A DNA stretch of 15,870 nt from Collinsella aerofaciens (lineage in GTDB: Bacteria; Actinomycetota; Coriobacteriia; Coriobacteriales; Coriobacteriaceae). The first letter of the stretch is position 1; each line of letters begins with the position of its first letter. Shown here in pieces: positions 1 through 6,198 of this stretch. The translations under genes and the position numbers were made by a program. The notes beneath the pieces are model-generated. The model was not told the origin of the DNA. It ran no database searches and saw only the letters and a program-made list of their open reading frames with translations. Location of the stretch: NCBI GenBank assembly GCA_905213725.1, contig CAJMJM010000032.1, positions 1 through 15,870 of the forward strand. Reading direction: 5' to 3'.

Positions 1-38
1 GCCCCCGCTATCCCCAAAGTGGCCGTGCCCCCCCCTCT

Positions 39-105
39 GCTGCGGTTAAATCGGGCCGGGTGCCGGCCGGCGGGCCCCCAAACAGGAACTATTTCACCGC
101 AACTG
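39..105. repeat. Palindromic repeat element, copy 1 (diverged)
   Basis: The right arm, at 78-105, reads CCAAACAG, three variable bases, then CTATTTCACCGCAACTG. Apart from those three bases it matches positions 2863-2890 in copy 2. The left arm at 41-51 (TGCGGTTAAAT) is an imperfect complement of the right arm. Between them lies a very GC-rich stretch (53-77) that can fold on itself through GGGCC/GGCCC and the palindrome GCCGGC. The element lies just past the stop codon of the minus-strand gene yqeC, so it could also act as a transcript 3' end for that gene, but no T-run follows the hairpin on that strand. I see no coding potential in 1-120. The family relationship to copy 2 is seen directly; any mobility is inference. 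Confidence 0.6.
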
Positions 106-120
106 AGGAGATGGGGCCGG

Positions 121-855
121 CTACTTGAGGCTGCTGGCGACGACGGGGTGGTCGAGAGCTGCCTCGAAGCGGTCGGCCATCGTGGGGTCGCTGAGCGTGT
201 CGACTTGGTTGAGCATGATGCGGGCATTGTTGAGGTTCAGCATTCGCAGCTCGGCATTGAGCACCATGGCGACGCGCTCTGGGGTGGCAGCGTCGGTGGG
301 CTCGCAGCCGCAGCGCTCGCAGAAGAGCTCGGGGCGGTGGACAACCTCGGCGACGGGCTTGCCCAGCCCCGAGGCGCCGACGACCCAGACAACGTTTGCT
401 GTGCCGGAGGGAATTACCGGCTCCCAGGCGGCATGCGCCTTGAGCGGGAGTCGCTTGCTGCCATCTGCCTCGGCCAATACATAGTCAAAGCGCTGCGCCA
501 GCTCGTTGAGCGGCTCAACGGGGGCGGAGAGCTTGCCTGTCTCCGGGCCCAAAACACCCGCCTGGCAGATACTTCCGCGGTTCATGCCCGCGCATGCCTC
601 GCAGGTGCAGCCGGGAACATGCAGGGCCCCCGGCTTCCAAGGCGCGGCGTCCAGGCGACGATTCGACCCGTCCCATGGTACGCCGGCGACGGGAAACATG
701 TGCGTGGTGGTACAGAGAAGCACCCTGCCGCCGGCGCGCATGAGCTCGAGACCCAACGCACGCAGCAATGTCGACTTGCCGCCACTGCCGATAATTGCGG
801 TAATGCCCGGCTCGATCTTGAGCGCGGAGGCAAGGTTTCCGGTCGTCGTTTCCAT
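121..855 (-). CDS. yqeC: YqeC-type selenium-dependent hydroxylase accessory protein
   Basis: The 244-residue product matches the YqeC family, which co-occurs with selenium-dependent molybdenum hydroxylases (xanthine dehydrogenase type) and is thought to help mature their labile-selenium molybdenum cofactor in the cytoplasm. Its exact reaction is not established. Visible features are a P-loop-like IIGSGGKST at residues 21-29, the family-typical EADGSKRLPLKAH at 129-141 followed by EPVIP, and NQVD at 216-219, which resembles the NKxD base-recognition motif of GTPases. Two cysteine clusters stand out: C83, C85, C88, C97 and C179, C182, C184. The ATG at 855 is preceded by a weak GGTGA. The gene is transcribed away from yqeB, and the shared upstream region at 856-957 probably carries both promoters. 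Family call is firm; mechanism is uncertain. Confidence 0.85.
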   Translation of the reverse strand: METTTGNLASALKIEPGITAIIGSGGKSTLLRALGLELMRAGGRVLLCTTTHMFPVAGVPWDGSNRRLDAAPWKPGALHVPGCTCEACAGMNRGSICQAGVLGPETGKLSAPVEPLNELAQRFDYVLAEADGSKRLPLKAHAAWEPVIPSGTANVVWVVGASGLGKPVAEVVHRPELFCERCGCEPTDAATPERVAMVLNAELRMLNLNNARIMLNQVDTLSDPTMADRFEAALDHPVVASSLK

Positions 856-864
856 CTGTTCACC

Positions 865-900
865 GCCGTATAATACTGTGATAATAAATAATCATCAGAG
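865..900. promoter_or_regulatory. AT-rich divergent promoter region, yqeC/yqeB
   Basis: This short AT-rich patch lies in an otherwise GC-rich region between two divergently transcribed genes. On the minus strand TATTAT occurs twice (875-870 and 886-881); the first has a poor CTGATG 17 bases upstream at 898-893. On the plus strand a perfect TATAAT lies at 869-874 but has no good -35 partner. A divergent gene pair needs promoters here, but I cannot say which hexamers are used. Confidence 0.35.
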
Positions 901-925
901 TAGCGGTCGAACCGCTTTTGCTCTG
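896..925. other. Inverted repeat in the yqeC-yqeB intergenic region
   Basis: AGCGGT at 902-907 and ACCGCT at 911-916 pair perfectly around a 3-base CGA. The outer arms CAGAG (896-900) and CTCTG (921-925) also pair, with a small asymmetric gap between the two stems. The site lies 33 bases before the yqeB start and within the presumed divergent promoter region. It could be an operator or a hairpin in the yqeB leader. No regulator gene lies nearby to assign to it. Confidence 0.4.
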
Positions 926-957
926 CTCAAACCGTAGCACAGGGAGGTGCCCCGGGA

Positions 958-1752
958 ATGCTCGTTTATGTTCGCGGCGCCGGCGATATCGCCACGGGTG
1001 TCGCCGCTCGCTTGGTGCGCGCCGGCGTGTCGGTCGTTATGGCCGATATCGCGGTTCCCACGTGCATCCGCCGCACGATCAGTTTTTGCGAGGCCATTCG
1101 TCTGGGCGAGGTCGAGGTCGAGGGTATTCGCGCTCGCTTGGCACAGACGCCGGCAGAGGCACTTGCGATTACCGAGGCCGGAGACGTCGCCGTTGTGGTG
1201 GACCCCCAGGCCAAGATGCTCGGCGAGCTGAAACCCGCTGCCGTGGTCGACGCGATTCTGGCTAAGCGCAACTTGGGCACCACGCGCGACATGGCGCCTG
1301 CCGTCATCGCCGTGGGGCCGGGCTTTACCGCGCCGGTTGACTGCGATGCCGTGGTCGAGACCATGCGCGGGCATTTTCTCGGCCGTGTCATTACCCAAGG
1401 TTCGCCCCAGCCCAACACGGGCGTGCCAGGCATTATCGCCGGCTATGGTAAAGAGCGCGTTATCCACAGCCCCGCCGCCGGCGTGTTTCGGTCCGACCAC
1501 GCAATCGGCGACATCGTGAGCGCCGGAGACGTGATTGGCTATGCGGGCGATACGCCCATGTGCACGCAGATCGATGGCTGTCTGCGCGGGCTTTTGGCGA
1601 ACGGCGTGCAGGTGACTGAGGGCTTTAAATGCGCCGATGTCGATCCGCGCGGCGATGCCAGCTATATCAACTACATTTCGGACAAGGCGACGTCGGTCGG
1701 CGGCGGCGTGCTCGAGGCACTCGCTATGCTCACCGGTGTATTCCAGGGATAG
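958..1752 (+). CDS. yqeB: YqeB/EF2563-type selenium-dependent molybdenum hydroxylase system protein
   Basis: The 264-residue protein matches the YqeB (EF2563) family, found only beside selenium-dependent molybdenum hydroxylase genes and assumed to act in cofactor maturation or selenium insertion. The biochemical activity is unknown. The N-terminus (MLVYVRGAGDIATGVAARL, residues 1-19) has the look of a Rossmann-type glycine-rich loop. A central GPGF and the segment QGSPQPNTGVPG are conserved-looking features. No signal peptide or membrane segment is visible. The ATG at 958 has a strong AGGGAGGTG 8 bases upstream, which fixes the start. xdhC begins 9 bases after the stop, so the two are probably cotranscribed. 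The hydroxylase subunits themselves are not in this window. Confidence 0.88.
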   Translation: MLVYVRGAGDIATGVAARLVRAGVSVVMADIAVPTCIRRTISFCEAIRLGEVEVEGIRARLAQTPAEALAITEAGDVAVVVDPQAKMLGELKPAAVVDAILAKRNLGTTRDMAPAVIAVGPGFTAPVDCDAVVETMRGHFLGRVITQGSPQPNTGVPGIIAGYGKERVIHSPAAGVFRSDHAIGDIVSAGDVIGYAGDTPMCTQIDGCLRGLLANGVQVTEGFKCADVDPRGDASYINYISDKATSVGGGVLEALAMLTGVFQG

Positions 1753-1761
1753 GAAATTGCA

Positions 1762-2805
1762 ATGGAAAAGCTCGATGTGGTGAATGCTGCGCTTGATGCA
1801 CTGAAGGCCGGTAAGACGTGCGAGCTGGTGGTCGTGGCCGGTACGGCGGGGTCGTCACCGCGCGGTGTGGGCGCCTGGATGACTGTCTTTGCCGACGGTA
1901 GCCAAGCGGGCACCATCGGTGGCGGCAAGATCGAGCTCTTTGCGCTCGATGAGGCGCGCGAGCTGCTGGCCGCGGGGCAGTCGCATCTGGTCCGCTACAC
2001 CATGGGCGGCGAGAACTCCGATACCGGCATGATCTGCGGCGGAGCCATCTGCCTGTGCTATCTGCATCTGGACGCGACCAAGGCACCGTTGTTCCAGTCG
2101 GTTGCCGACGTCTTGGCGTATCGACGCATCGGCGACTTCGTCATCGACTTTGAGCCGTTTATCGCAAGCGCGCTCGAAGGCGATGTTGCCGAATATCATG
2201 GCAAGGCATCGCGCCATACCATTGCCGGCTGCCCCGAGCTTTCGCTGGTGGAGGAGGGGAGTAAGGTTACTTACACCAACGCCGCCTCCGAGATTCCCCC
2301 GGCGCACATCGAGACGCTCTGCCCCGAGGGCCTAACCTATATCTTTGGCTGCGGCCACGTGGGCGCTGCGACGGCACGGGTGCTCACGGCGGCGGGCTTT
2401 GCCGTCGTGGCGTGCGATGACCGCCCCGGCACGCTGACGCCCGAATGGGTGCCCGGTGTCTACGACCGTCGCCTGGTCGATTATAAGAATCTGGGCGAGC
2501 AGTGCCCCATCGGTCCGCGCGACTTGGTGGTCGTGGCCACGGCGGGTCACAAGTCCGATATCGACGTGGTGATTCAGGCCATGCGCGCCAAGCCTGCCTA
2601 CCTGGGCTGTCTGGGTTCGCGCCGCAAGACGGCCTTTGTGCGTGCCCGCCTGGAGCAGGAAGGCTTTACGCAGGACCAGATCGACGAGCTGCACCTTCCG
2701 ATCGGCGTTGCCATCGAGGCCGAGGACCCCGAGGAGATCGCCATCTCCATTGCCGCCGAGATGATCCACCTGCGCCGCACCAAACTCGTCCCCCGCAAGC
2801 GCTAA
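1762..2805 (+). CDS. xdhC: XdhC/CoxI family molybdenum hydroxylase maturation factor
   Basis: The 347-residue protein is a full-length XdhC-family member. Such proteins bind molybdenum cofactor, promote its sulfuration and deliver it to xanthine dehydrogenase-like enzymes. The N-terminal XdhC_CoxI domain shows GSSPRGVGAWM (30-40) and GTIGGGKIE (50-58), followed by the cysteine-bearing GMICGGAICLC (89-99). The C-terminal Rossmann-like domain shows IFGCGHVG (194-201), LGSRRK (284-289) and HLPIG (311-315). The ATG at 1762 follows AGGA at 1751-1754. With yqeC and yqeB next door, the likely client is a selenium-dependent molybdenum hydroxylase rather than a plain xanthine dehydrogenase; this is inference from context. 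The gene ends 17 bases before a long palindrome. Confidence 0.9.
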   Translation: MEKLDVVNAALDALKAGKTCELVVVAGTAGSSPRGVGAWMTVFADGSQAGTIGGGKIELFALDEARELLAAGQSHLVRYTMGGENSDTGMICGGAICLCYLHLDATKAPLFQSVADVLAYRRIGDFVIDFEPFIASALEGDVAEYHGKASRHTIAGCPELSLVEEGSKVTYTNAASEIPPAHIETLCPEGLTYIFGCGHVGAATARVLTAAGFAVVACDDRPGTLTPEWVPGVYDRRLVDYKNLGEQCPIGPRDLVVVATAGHKSDIDVVIQAMRAKPAYLGCLGSRRKTAFVRARLEQEGFTQDQIDELHLPIGVAIEAEDPEEIAISIAAEMIHLRRTKLVPRKR

Positions 2806-2822
2806 TCGCATCCCCACCAATA

Positions 2823-2889
2823 AGTTGCGGTGAAATACGGACTGTTTAAGCCTGTTAGGCCGCCAAACAGTCCCTATTTCACCGCAACT
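2823..2889. repeat. Palindromic repeat element, copy 2; possible terminator
   Basis: The 25-base arms at 2823-2847 and 2865-2889 are inverted copies with one mismatch (AGTTGCGGTGAAATACGG on the left, CCTATTTCACCGCAACT on the right). The 17-base centre contains a small GCCT/AGGC hairpin. The right arm and its flank match copy 1 at 78-105 except for three bases. A short T-run (2892-2896) follows, so on the plus strand it could also end the xdhC transcript. Its position at the junction between the selenium-hydroxylase genes and rplE makes it a candidate recombination point. Nothing coding is visible inside it. Confidence 0.8.
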
Positions 2890-2950
2890 GCTTTTTGGGA
2901 TCCATTTGTGCGGGGGAGTTGTGGAGTTGTGCAGGCAGACGAGGTTTTTC

Positions 2951-2979
2951 TGGAAATACGCTCCCGATGCGCGTATAGT
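2951..2979 (+). promoter_or_regulatory. Candidate promoter for the rplE operon
   Basis: TGGAAA at 2951-2956 (4 of 6 to the -35 consensus) and TATAGT at 2974-2979 (5 of 6 to the -10 consensus) are separated by 17 bases. Transcription would start near 2986, giving a leader of about 130 bases before rplE. An independent promoter is expected here because the genes normally upstream of rplE are missing. This is a sequence match only. Confidence 0.5.
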
Positions 2980-3054
2980 ACCGATTGTTTTGTCGGCTCC
3001 TGCTGCGTCGAGTCCAAACCGCAAAATGCCATGAGCGGCGCGGATGCAGCCAGG

Positions 3055-3093
3055 AGGCACGAGGACAACCCATCGTGGCCACGCCCCGTGCTT
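3055..3093 (+). promoter_or_regulatory. Structured leader upstream of rplE
   Basis: AGGCACGAGG at 3055-3064 and CCCCGTGCTT at 3084-3093 form a 10-pair stem with one mismatch and one G-U pair. Inside the enclosed segment is the perfect palindrome CGTGGCCACG (3074-3083). The structure ends about 12 bases before the rplE ribosome binding site (AGGAG, 3106-3110). In Escherichia coli the spc operon is repressed by S8 binding near the rplE start; whether this element has that role is speculation. Confidence 0.35.
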
Positions 3094-3116
3094 AAAACCC
3101 CAAGAAGGAGTGAACA

Positions 3117-3674
3117 ATGGCAGAAGAGAAGTATGTGCCGCGTCTGAAGACCAAGTACAACAACGAGGTCAAGCAGCAGCTTCAGGACAAGTTCCAGTAC
3201 GAGAACGGCATGATGTTCCCCAAGTTCGAGAAGATTGTCGTGAACATGGGTGTCGGCGAGGCCGCTACCGATTCCAAGGCCATCGACGGTGCCGTGCGCG
3301 ACCTGCGCGCCATCACCGGACAGCAGCCGATGATCACCCGTGCCCGTAAGTCCATCGCTACCTTCCGCCTGCGCGCTGGTATGCCGATCGGCTGCAAGGT
3401 TACCCTGCGTGGCGACCGTATGTGGGAGTTCTTCGATCGTCTGACCTCCGTCGCGATCCCCCGTATCCGCGACTTCCGCGGCATTTCCGCCAAGAGCTTC
3501 GACGGCCGTGGTAACTTCTCCATGGGCGTCACCGAGCAGCTCATCTTCCCCGAGATCGACTTCGACTCCGTCGATCACCAGCGTGGTATGGACATCACTT
3601 TCGTGACCACCGCCAACACCGATGAGGAGGCCAAGGCCCTTCTGGACGCCTTCGGTTTCCCGTTCAAGAAATAG
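3117..3674 (+). CDS. rplE: 50S ribosomal protein L5
   Basis: The 185-residue product is a complete L5, which binds 5S rRNA in the central protuberance of the large subunit and contacts the P-site tRNA. The family signature is seen in FEKIVVNMGVGEA (residues 37-49), ITGQQPMITRARKSIATF, GCKVTLRG and the C-terminal FPEIDFDSVDHQRGMDITF. The ATG at 3117 has AGGAG 6 bases upstream. It is the first gene of the ribosomal block here. In most bacteria rplN and rplX lie directly before it, and neither is found in the 300 bases upstream. A 79-base gap containing a strong hairpin separates it from rpsN. Confidence 0.97.
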   Translation: MAEEKYVPRLKTKYNNEVKQQLQDKFQYENGMMFPKFEKIVVNMGVGEAATDSKAIDGAVRDLRAITGQQPMITRARKSIATFRLRAGMPIGCKVTLRGDRMWEFFDRLTSVAIPRIRDFRGISAKSFDGRGNFSMGVTEQLIFPEIDFDSVDHQRGMDITFVTTANTDEEAKALLDAFGFPFKK

Positions 3675-3689
3675 GTTCACCTGCCCTAT

Positions 3690-3719
3690 AAGCGCCGTTC
3701 CCACAAGGGGGCGGCGCTT
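3690..3719 (+). other. Hairpin between rplE and rpsN
   Basis: AAGCGCCG (3690-3697) pairs with CGGCGCTT (3712-3719), and the inner TTCCC/GGGGG extends the helix to about 13 pairs, two of them G-U, closed by an ACAA loop. No T-run follows, so it is unlikely to be a full terminator. It could be an RNA-processing site or a binding site for a regulatory ribosomal protein. Confidence 0.5.
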
Positions 3720-3753
3720 GGGGCGAACAATACTCTATGTGAGGAGGATATAA

Positions 3754-3939
3754 GTGGCTAAGACATCGATGATCGTCAAGTGCAATCGCAAGCAGAAGTT
3801 CTCTACTCGTGAGTACACGCGCTGCCAGCGCTGCGGCCGTCCGCACTCTGTGTACCGCAAGTTCGGCCTGTGCCGTGTCTGCTTCCGCGAGCTTGCACTC
3901 AAGGGCGAGCTTCCCGGCGTTAAGAAGGCCAGCTGGTAA
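3754..3939 (+). CDS. rpsZ: 30S ribosomal protein S14, zinc type
   Basis: The 61-residue protein is the short, zinc-binding form of S14 (often named rpsZ or rpsN1), an assembly protein of the 30S head. The zinc ribbon is complete: CQRC and CRVC, separated by 12 residues. The start is GTG at 3754, supported by GAGGAGG at 3741-3747. Long zinc-free S14 forms are about 90-100 residues, so the length and cysteines decide the subtype. A 119-base gap follows before rpsH, which is unusually long for this position. Confidence 0.96.
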   Translation: MAKTSMIVKCNRKQKFSTREYTRCQRCGRPHSVYRKFGLCRVCFRELALKGELPGVKKASW

Positions 3940-3994
3940 GTCACTACCAGCGTTTCAAGCATCAGTTTGGAACAGGGAAAACGCGCTAAAAAGG

Positions 3995-4017
3995 CTTTGC
4001 CGTTAAGGGCGGCGAAG
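3995..4017 (+). other. Hairpin between rpsN and rpsH
   Basis: CTTTGCCG (3995-4002) pairs with CGGCGAAG (4010-4017), including one U-G pair, around a 7-base loop. It lies 28 bases before the rpsH ribosome binding site in a 119-base gap where I see no coding sequence. It may be an S8-responsive or processing structure, but the sequence alone does not show which. Confidence 0.4.
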
Positions 4018-4058
4018 AACCAAGAGCACGTGTTCATCAAGAACGAAGGAGAATCTGT

Positions 4059-4457
4059 ATGAACCTTACAGACCCGATCGCAGATATGCTTACGCGCATC
4101 CGTAACGCTAACTCTGTGAACAAGGCCACGGTCTCCATGCCGAGCAGCAAGAAGCTCGTCGAGATCGCTCGTGTTCTGCACGAGGAGGGCTACATCGAGG
4201 GCTACGATGTCGAGGACACCGTTCCCCAGAAGACTCTGCACATCACGCTTAAGTATGGTCCCAAGAAGGCTAAGGTCATCAACGGCATCCGCCGCATTTC
4301 CAAGCCGGGCCTGCGTAAGTACACCGGTGTTGCCGACATGCCCCGCGTCCGCGGTGGCCTTGGTACCGCCATTATTTCCACCAGCCATGGCGTCATGACC
4401 GACCGCGATGCTCGCAAGCACAACGTCGGCGGCGAGATCATCGCTTACGTCTGGTAA
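4059..4457 (+). CDS. rpsH: 30S ribosomal protein S8
   Basis: The 132-residue product is full-length S8, a primary binder of 16S rRNA in the platform and, in studied bacteria, the translational repressor of its own spc operon. The N-terminus NLTDPIADMLTRIRNAN and the C-terminal ISTSHGVMTDRDARKHNVGGEIIAYVW segment are typical. The ATG at 4059 is preceded by GAAGGAGA at 4044-4051. If S8 autoregulation holds here, the target could be the rplE leader or one of the two hairpins just upstream. Confidence 0.97.
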   Translation: MNLTDPIADMLTRIRNANSVNKATVSMPSSKKLVEIARVLHEEGYIEGYDVEDTVPQKTLHITLKYGPKKAKVINGIRRISKPGLRKYTGVADMPRVRGGLGTAIISTSHGVMTDRDARKHNVGGEIIAYVW

Positions 4458-4490
4458 TTCGCTCGGTAGGTAGAAGGAAAGGAGATCACC

Positions 4491-5027
4491 GTGTCTCGTA
4501 TCGGTAATAAGCCTGTCCAGATTCCCGCCGGAGTCGAAGTGGCAGTCAACGGCAACAACGTTGTCGTCAAGGGCCCCAAGGGCCAGCTCGAGCTCGATGT
4601 CTTTGAGAAGCTCGCTATCAACGTCGAGGACAACGTCCTCACCGTTTCCCGTCCCGACGACGAGCGTGAGACCCGTGCCCGCCACGGCCTCACCCGCGCC
4701 CTCATCCACAACATGGTTGTTGGCGTTTCCGAGGGCTTCGAGAAGAAGCTCGAGCTCGCCGGCGTCGGTTACCGCGTGCAGCAGAAGGGCAAGAACCTCG
4801 AGTTCTCCCTGGGCTTCTCGCACCCCGTGATCGTCGAGGCTCCCGAGGGCATCACCTTCGAGGTTCCCGACAACACCCACGTGAACGTCAAGGGTATCAA
4901 CAAGCAGCAGGTGGGTCAGATTGCCGCTGAGATCCGCGGCCATCGTCCTCCCGAGCCTTACAAGGGCAAGGGTATCCACTACGTTGGCGAGCACATCCGC
5001 CGCAAGCTGGGTAAGGCCGCCAAGTAG
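4491..5027 (+). CDS. rplF: 50S ribosomal protein L6
   Basis: The 178-residue protein is a standard L6, located near the factor-binding site of the large subunit. The duplicated L6 fold is recognisable from the N-terminal SRIGNKPVQIPAGVEV and the C-terminal signature GQIAAEIRGHRPPEPYKGKGI. The start is GTG at 4491, with AAGGAGAT about 6 bases upstream (4479-4486), and the N-terminus matches L6 proteins only from this codon. A 75-base gap with a hairpin separates it from rplR. Confidence 0.97.
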   Translation: MSRIGNKPVQIPAGVEVAVNGNNVVVKGPKGQLELDVFEKLAINVEDNVLTVSRPDDERETRARHGLTRALIHNMVVGVSEGFEKKLELAGVGYRVQQKGKNLEFSLGFSHPVIVEAPEGITFEVPDNTHVNVKGINKQQVGQIAAEIRGHRPPEPYKGKGIHYVGEHIRRKLGKAAK

Positions 5028-5052
5028 TCGTAACCGACTCACTCGCATAAGA

Positions 5053-5074
5053 CCAGCACCCCGTCAGGTGCTGG
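5053..5074 (+). other. Hairpin between rplF and rplR
   Basis: CCAGCACC (5053-5060) and GGTGCTGG (5067-5074) form a perfect 8-pair stem with a 6-base loop. A five-T run occurs only 11 bases later (5086-5090) and touches the rplR ribosome binding site AGGAG, so this is not a typical terminator. It may be an attenuating or processing hairpin. Confidence 0.45.
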
Positions 5075-5102
5075 CAAGATCAACCTTTTTAGGAGTTTAC
5101 GT

Positions 5103-5471
5103 ATGAACAAGCATAAGGCGAAGCTGGAAGGCCTCAAGCGTCGTCAGCGTCGTGTTCGCGGCAAGGTCTCGGGTACCTCCGAGCGTCCGCGTCTTCGCGT
5201 GACCCGTACTAACGCCAACATCTATGCCCAGATCATCGACGACAGCAAGGGCTCCAGCCTGACGCTCGTCTCTGCCTCGACCCTCGAGGCCGAGTTCAAG
5301 GGCACCCACACCTCGAACAAGGAGGCTGCGGAGAAGGTCGGCCAGCGCGCTGGCAAGCGCGCCAGCGAGGCCGGCAGCACCAAGGTCGCCTTCGATCGCG
5401 GTGGCCGTATCTACCATGGCCGCGTCAAGGCCCTCGCCGACGGTGCTCGTGCCGCCGGTCTCGAGTTCTAG
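5103..5471 (+). CDS. rplR: 50S ribosomal protein L18
   Basis: The 122-residue protein is L18, which binds 5S rRNA together with L5. The basic N-terminus (KRRQRRVRGKVSGT, then ERPRLRV) and the terminal DRGGRIYHGRVKALADGARAAGLEF region, split around RGG and GRV, are diagnostic. The ATG at 5103 follows AGGAG at 5091-5095. The stop codon at 5469-5471 is part of the ribosome binding site of rpsE, so the two are probably translationally coupled. Confidence 0.97.
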   Translation: MNKHKAKLEGLKRRQRRVRGKVSGTSERPRLRVTRTNANIYAQIIDDSKGSSLTLVSASTLEAEFKGTHTSNKEAAEKVGQRAGKRASEAGSTKVAFDRGGRIYHGRVKALADGARAAGLEF

Positions 5472-5485
5472 GAGGTATGTAGCAC

Positions 5486-6010
5486 ATGGCTCGTAATCAG
5501 AAGCAGCAGCGCGAGGCCTCCGAGTTCGAGGAGCGCGTCGTTTACATCAACCGCGTGTCGAAGACCGTCAAGGGTGGTCGTCGCATGAGCCTCGTCGCTC
5601 TCGTCGTCGTTGGCGACGGCAAGGGCAACGTCGGCGTTGGCATGGGCAAGTCCGCTGAGGTGCCCATGGCCATCTCCAAGGCATCTCTCGATGCCAAGAA
5701 GAACATGTTCCACGTGCCGGTGACCGAGCAGGGCACCATCCCGCACGAGGTTCTCGGCCACTTTGGTGCCGGCCGCATCATCATCAAGCCCGCTGTCGAG
5801 GGTACCGGCGTTATCGCCGGCGGCGCTGTGCGTCCCCTCTTCGAGCTTGCTGGCATCAAGAACGTCCTGTCCAAGTCCCTCGGTACCGACAACGGCCTCA
5901 ACATCATCAAGGCTGCCGTCGAGGGCCTCAAGGAGCTCTCCAGCCCTGAGGACGTCGCGGCTCGCCGTGGCCTGACGGTCTCTGAGATGTTCGTCGGTAA
6001 GGAGAACTAA
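5486..6010 (+). CDS. rpsE: 30S ribosomal protein S5
   Basis: The 174-residue protein is S5, which helps shape the mRNA entry channel and affects decoding accuracy. The N-terminal double-stranded-RNA-binding-like domain (ERVVYINRVSKTVKGGRRM, residues 16-34) and the central GKGNVGVGMGKSAEVP (residues 49-64) are characteristic. The C-terminal domain includes GAGRIIIKPA and EGTGVIAGG. The ATG at 5486 lies 10 bases after GGAGG at 5471-5475. Two bases separate its stop from rpmD. Confidence 0.97.
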   Translation: MARNQKQQREASEFEERVVYINRVSKTVKGGRRMSLVALVVVGDGKGNVGVGMGKSAEVPMAISKASLDAKKNMFHVPVTEQGTIPHEVLGHFGAGRIIIKPAVEGTGVIAGGAVRPLFELAGIKNVLSKSLGTDNGLNIIKAAVEGLKELSSPEDVAARRGLTVSEMFVGKEN

Positions 6011-6012
6011 GC

Positions 6013-6195
6013 ATGGCTGACACCATCAAGATCAAGCAGGTCCGCAGCACCAACGGTTGCAAGCAGGACCAGGTCCGTACTGTCCGTGCCCTCGGTCTCC
6101 ACAGGATCCGCGAGGTTCGCGAGATTGCTGACAACGAGTCCGTCCGCGGCATGATCTTCAAGGTCAAGCACCTTGTCGAGATTGTAGAGGAGTAG
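6013..6195 (+). CDS. rpmD: 50S ribosomal protein L30
   Basis: The 60-residue product is the short bacterial L30 of the large subunit. The segments IKIKQVRS, DQVRTVRALGLHRI and VRGMIFKVKHLVEIVE match the family along its whole length. The ribosome binding site AAGGAG (5999-6004) is inside the end of rpsE and the ATG follows two bases after the rpsE stop, which favours coupled translation. Confidence 0.96.
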   Translation: MADTIKIKQVRSTNGCKQDQVRTVRALGLHRIREVREIADNESVRGMIFKVKHLVEIVEE

Positions 6196-6198
6196 CAA

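Noticed and set aside
19..873. 284-codon open frame on the plus strand opposite yqeC
   Set aside because: yqeC on the other strand has clear family motifs and this frame has none.
3075..3095. Tiny open frame GTG...TAA (VATPRA) before rplE as a leader peptide
   Set aside because: The AGGAGG at 3052-3057 is 17 bases away, too far, and the frame has only six codons with no attenuation logic.
2890..3116. Possible remnant of rplX (L24) upstream of rplE
   Set aside because: Reading all three frames showed no L24-like segment; the region looks like promoter and leader.
3735..5048. 437-codon open frame on the minus strand opposite rpsN, rpsH and rplF
   Set aside because: It spans three confidently identified genes antisense and resembles no protein.
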